From assembly GCF_900200035.1 (NCBI RefSeq), contig NZ_FZTC01000014.1, positions 186,001 to 250,000 of the forward strand: DNA of 64,000 nucleotides, written 5' to 3'. Made by a program: the position numbers and the translations under genes. The notes beneath the pieces were generated by a model. The model ran no database searches. It saw only the letters and a program-made list of their open reading frames with translations, and had not been told where the DNA came from. Positions 61,754 through 64,000 of this stretch are shown one piece after another. Position 1 is the first letter of the stretch; every line of letters starts with the position of its first letter. The DNA is from Klebsiella grimontii. Lineage in GTDB: Bacteria > Pseudomonadota > Gammaproteobacteria > Enterobacterales > Enterobacteriaceae.

Positions 61754-63787
61754 TCAATATGTTAGAAATGGAATTTTTGTCGATTCGCGGTTGCCGAGAG
61801 CCCCCATATCTTCGAGGGTATCCAGCACGTTGCGCCCTTCGCGCACGCCATCAATAATTCGCCGGGCCATCAGGCTGTCGCCGATGTTCATTATTTTTAC
61901 GTTATTGGCTCTGGCCCATTGCTCAATCTCATTGAGACCGGCGGTGTTGGCGCGCATTCCCAAGCAGACGAAGCCGTAATCAAAAGGAATGTCGAAGGCG
62001 CCATCCGTATTTTTAACGGTGAAATGCGTTGGGGTGACGGCAACCAGCTGCGTGCGCATGTGCTGTTCCACGTGATGTTCATCGAGCATGGTCAACATGG
62101 CATTTTTAGTAATGATGTCCAGATCGCGTCCCGGCGCGTCCTGCATCTCGATAAGCACGGCGCTGGCGCCGCGCGCGGAGAAGTATTCAATAACGTCCAG
62201 ACCCACGGCGCCCGCGCCGACGACGGCGATGCGTTTACCCGTTGCATCGGCAAACTGGTCCAGATGATGAATCATGTTGGTAATGGAGAAGACGTTGCCG
62301 CCTTCGACATCGATGTTTTCACGCAGCCCTTCAATCGGCGGCAGCAGGGGAACTGAACCGGTGGCGTTGACGATTAAATTCGGGCGCAAAGCGGAAACGG
62401 ACGCCACGGTGGCGCGCTTGCCGACCTGCAGCATCAGGTTATCGAGGGAGGCGATACGGTTTTTCATAAACTGCGGAAAATCAGCGATACGCTTTTTCTC
62501 CGGCAGCAGGGAGATCTCACTGGCCAGCCCGCCGATGCTGTGTTTTTCTTCCAGCAGCCAGGTATGGCAGCCGACTTCAGCCGCGGTGCAGGCGGCTTCC
62601 ATTCCCGCCGTACCCGCGCCGATAACCACGACGTTGGTATCACGGATCACGCGCTGCTGTTTGTAAGCGTCGCCGTGGATGATATCCGGGTTGATCGAGC
62701 AGCGCAGAGGGCGCGAGCGGGCGATACGGTGATCCGCGCAGCCAATGTTGCAGGAGATGCATTTCCGCATCAAACGTTCGTTACCGCTCTGAACTTTTTG
62801 CACCCACTCCGGCTCGGCGATCAGCCCGCGACCGATGGCAATCAGGTCGGCATCGCCGCTGGCGATAATATCTTCTGCGACTTTCGGGGTACGGATGTTG
62901 CCGGCAATCACCGTGGGTTTGTGGAATTTGTCACGTACCGCGCGGGAGAGGTAGCGCTTCCAGCCATCTTCCAGAGACATCTGGTCTATCTGGAAATTCA
63001 GGTTGTCGTTTTGCGCTGCGGAGACGTTGATAATATCTACTTTTTCCTCGCACAGTTCGAGGATCCGCAGTGAATCTTCGAGCGTATTCCCGCCCTCCAG
63101 GAAATCATCGGCGCTAATACGCAGGCTGACCGGGAAACGCGGACCTACGCAGGCGCGTACCTTATCGACGATTAAGGTTAATATTCTGGCGCGATTCTCT
63201 ACGCTACCGCCAAATTCATCGGTGCGCTTATTAAACAGCGGTGATAAAAACTGACTAATTAAATAAGAGTGGCCGGCGTGAATTTCCACGCAGTCGAATC
63301 CGGCGCGGCGTACGCGTTCCGCGGCATCACCAAATTTATCGACGGCATGATAAATCTCGTCGTGCGTCATCGGACGGGGAATATTACCGTTCTTTTTGGA
63401 CGGGGTGCTTGAAGAAGAAAGCGGCATTTCACCATTCAGGCGATACGCATAGGCTGAAGCGCCAGCGTGGTTTAATTGAATACCGACGCAGGCACCGTGT
63501 TTATGTAAGGTTTCGGTTAATTTGAACAGGCGCGGAATATATTGATCGTTATCGATACGCAGCTGCGTGGTGCCGTTAGAGGCGAAAGGAAAATCGATAC
63601 AAATATTCTCGATAGTGATGAGTCCTGTGCCGCCCCGCGCGCGTAGCTCATAGTAGTCAATCTGTTCCTGGGTGACTTCACCGTTCAGGCTCGCCAGGTT
63701 GGTCCCCATCGGCGGCATGATGATGCGGTTTTTTATCGTCATTCCGTTAATGGTCAACGGGGAAAAAAGATGGGGGTAGTGGCTCAT
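61754..63787 (-). CDS. FMN/FeS/FAD oxidoreductase (2,4-dienoyl-CoA reductase / enoate reductase type)
   Basis: 677 aa. N-terminal Old Yellow Enzyme TIM barrel (1-~360) with RIIMPPMGTNLAS, IQLNHAGAS, EIHAGHSYLISQFLSP and FNKRTDEFGGSVENR. It also carries the [4Fe-4S] cluster cysteines 343, 346, 350 and 363 (CISCNIGC..C) and an FAD/NAD(P)-binding C-terminal half with VVVIGAGTAGMEAA (~386) and RIAVVGAGAVGLDV. Family members reduce C=C conjugated to a carboxylate or thioester. First in the operon with SD GGAGAGAG. In this context the substrate may be a shikimate-type enoate (inference). Confidence 0.9.
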   Translation of the reverse strand: MSHYPHLFSPLTINGMTIKNRIIMPPMGTNLASLNGEVTQEQIDYYELRARGGTGLITIENICIDFPFASNGTTQLRIDNDQYIPRLFKLTETLHKHGACVGIQLNHAGASAYAYRLNGEMPLSSSSTPSKKNGNIPRPMTHDEIYHAVDKFGDAAERVRRAGFDCVEIHAGHSYLISQFLSPLFNKRTDEFGGSVENRARILTLIVDKVRACVGPRFPVSLRISADDFLEGGNTLEDSLRILELCEEKVDIINVSAAQNDNLNFQIDQMSLEDGWKRYLSRAVRDKFHKPTVIAGNIRTPKVAEDIIASGDADLIAIGRGLIAEPEWVQKVQSGNERLMRKCISCNIGCADHRIARSRPLRCSINPDIIHGDAYKQQRVIRDTNVVVIGAGTAGMEAACTAAEVGCHTWLLEEKHSIGGLASEISLLPEKKRIADFPQFMKNRIASLDNLMLQVGKRATVASVSALRPNLIVNATGSVPLLPPIEGLRENIDVEGGNVFSITNMIHHLDQFADATGKRIAVVGAGAVGLDVIEYFSARGASAVLIEMQDAPGRDLDIITKNAMLTMLDEHHVEQHMRTQLVAVTPTHFTVKNTDGAFDIPFDYGFVCLGMRANTAGLNEIEQWARANNVKIMNIGDSLMARRIIDGVREGRNVLDTLEDMGALGNRESTKIPFLTY

Positions 63788-64000
63788 ATGCTCTCTCCAC
63801 TGGATGCCTGATTGCCGCTTACGGCGATTCTGGCCTGTCCAAAGTTAATATTTCTCTGTGGGGAAAGATAACGAGGGGTCTAATAGAAAAATAATGCTTT
63901 TTTTTGCGTGGAGCTATAGCGGGATTCTATGGGATTAACAATCAATTTACATATTCATGTTTTTATCTTAAATATTTCAATCGATTTTTTACTTGTACTT
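63788..64000 (-). promoter_or_regulatory. Leader/promoter region of the hydroaromatic operon
   Basis: AT-rich upstream sequence of the flavoprotein gene that runs to the window edge. It must contain the operon promoter, but I see no convincing -35/-10 pair and no palindrome strong enough to name an operator. Confidence 0.35.

Overview
The window is enterobacterial chromosome, almost certainly Klebsiella (K. pneumoniae complex or a close relative). Two lines of evidence support this. The backbone order dapB-carA-carB / kefF-kefC-folA / apaH-apaG-rsmA-pdxA-surA-lptD / djlA / rluA-rapA-polB / araD-araA-araB / araC-yabI / thiQ-thiP-thiB / sgrR-sgrS-setA is the E. coli order. The backbone also carries the citrate-fermentation genes that are characteristic of Klebsiella. 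There are no rRNA or tRNA genes, prophages, transposases or CRISPR arrays.

Region 1 (1-12.2 kb) is the anaerobic citrate fermentation island. Leftward, citS (Na+/citrate symporter), oadGAB (Na+-pumping oxaloacetate decarboxylase) and citAB (citrate-sensing two-component system) read away from a 278-bp control region. Rightward, citCDEFG encode citrate lyase, its acetylating ligase and the first prosthetic-group enzyme. citX, needed to finish the prosthetic group, is missing here. It lies about 25 kb away in region 3.

Region 2 (12.4-32.4 kb) is housekeeping backbone: dapB, carAB with a full regulatory region (RutR-, PurR- and ArgR-type sites and two promoters), a ROK sugar kinase, a small lipoprotein, an unrecognised AT-rich membrane protein, kefFC, folA, and the lptD-surA-pdxA-rsmA-apaGH envelope/ribosome cluster. 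The ROK kinase, lipoprotein and unknown gene sit where E. coli K-12 has cai/fix genes.

Region 3 (32.4-37.2 kb) is a second citrate module between djlA and rluA: a CitA/CitB-like pair (citY/citZ) divergent from a second 2-hydroxycarboxylate transporter (citW), then citX. Its control region shares a 13-bp word and a 9-bp periodic repeat with the citS-citC control region, which suggests related response-regulator sites.

Region 4 (37.2-56.4 kb) is backbone again: rluA, rapA, SOS-type polB, the arabinose operon, and the thiamine ABC transporter behind a TPP riboswitch. It ends with the glucose-phosphate stress locus sgrR-sgrS/sgrT-setA. Here a 127-bp ERIC element lies inside the sgrS RNA gene, between the conserved ptsG-pairing stretch and the terminator.

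Region 5 (56.4-64 kb) is an accessory hydroaromatic cluster: an ACS-family transporter divergent from a LysR regulator, and a four-gene operon coding for an Old-Yellow-Enzyme/2,4-dienoyl-CoA-reductase-type FeS flavoprotein, a YdiB-like quinate/shikimate dehydrogenase, a YdiN-like transporter and a type I 3-dehydroquinate dehydratase. No dehydroshikimate dehydratase leading to protocatechuate is visible. A reductive fate for quinate/shikimate is therefore the most interesting functional hypothesis in the window.
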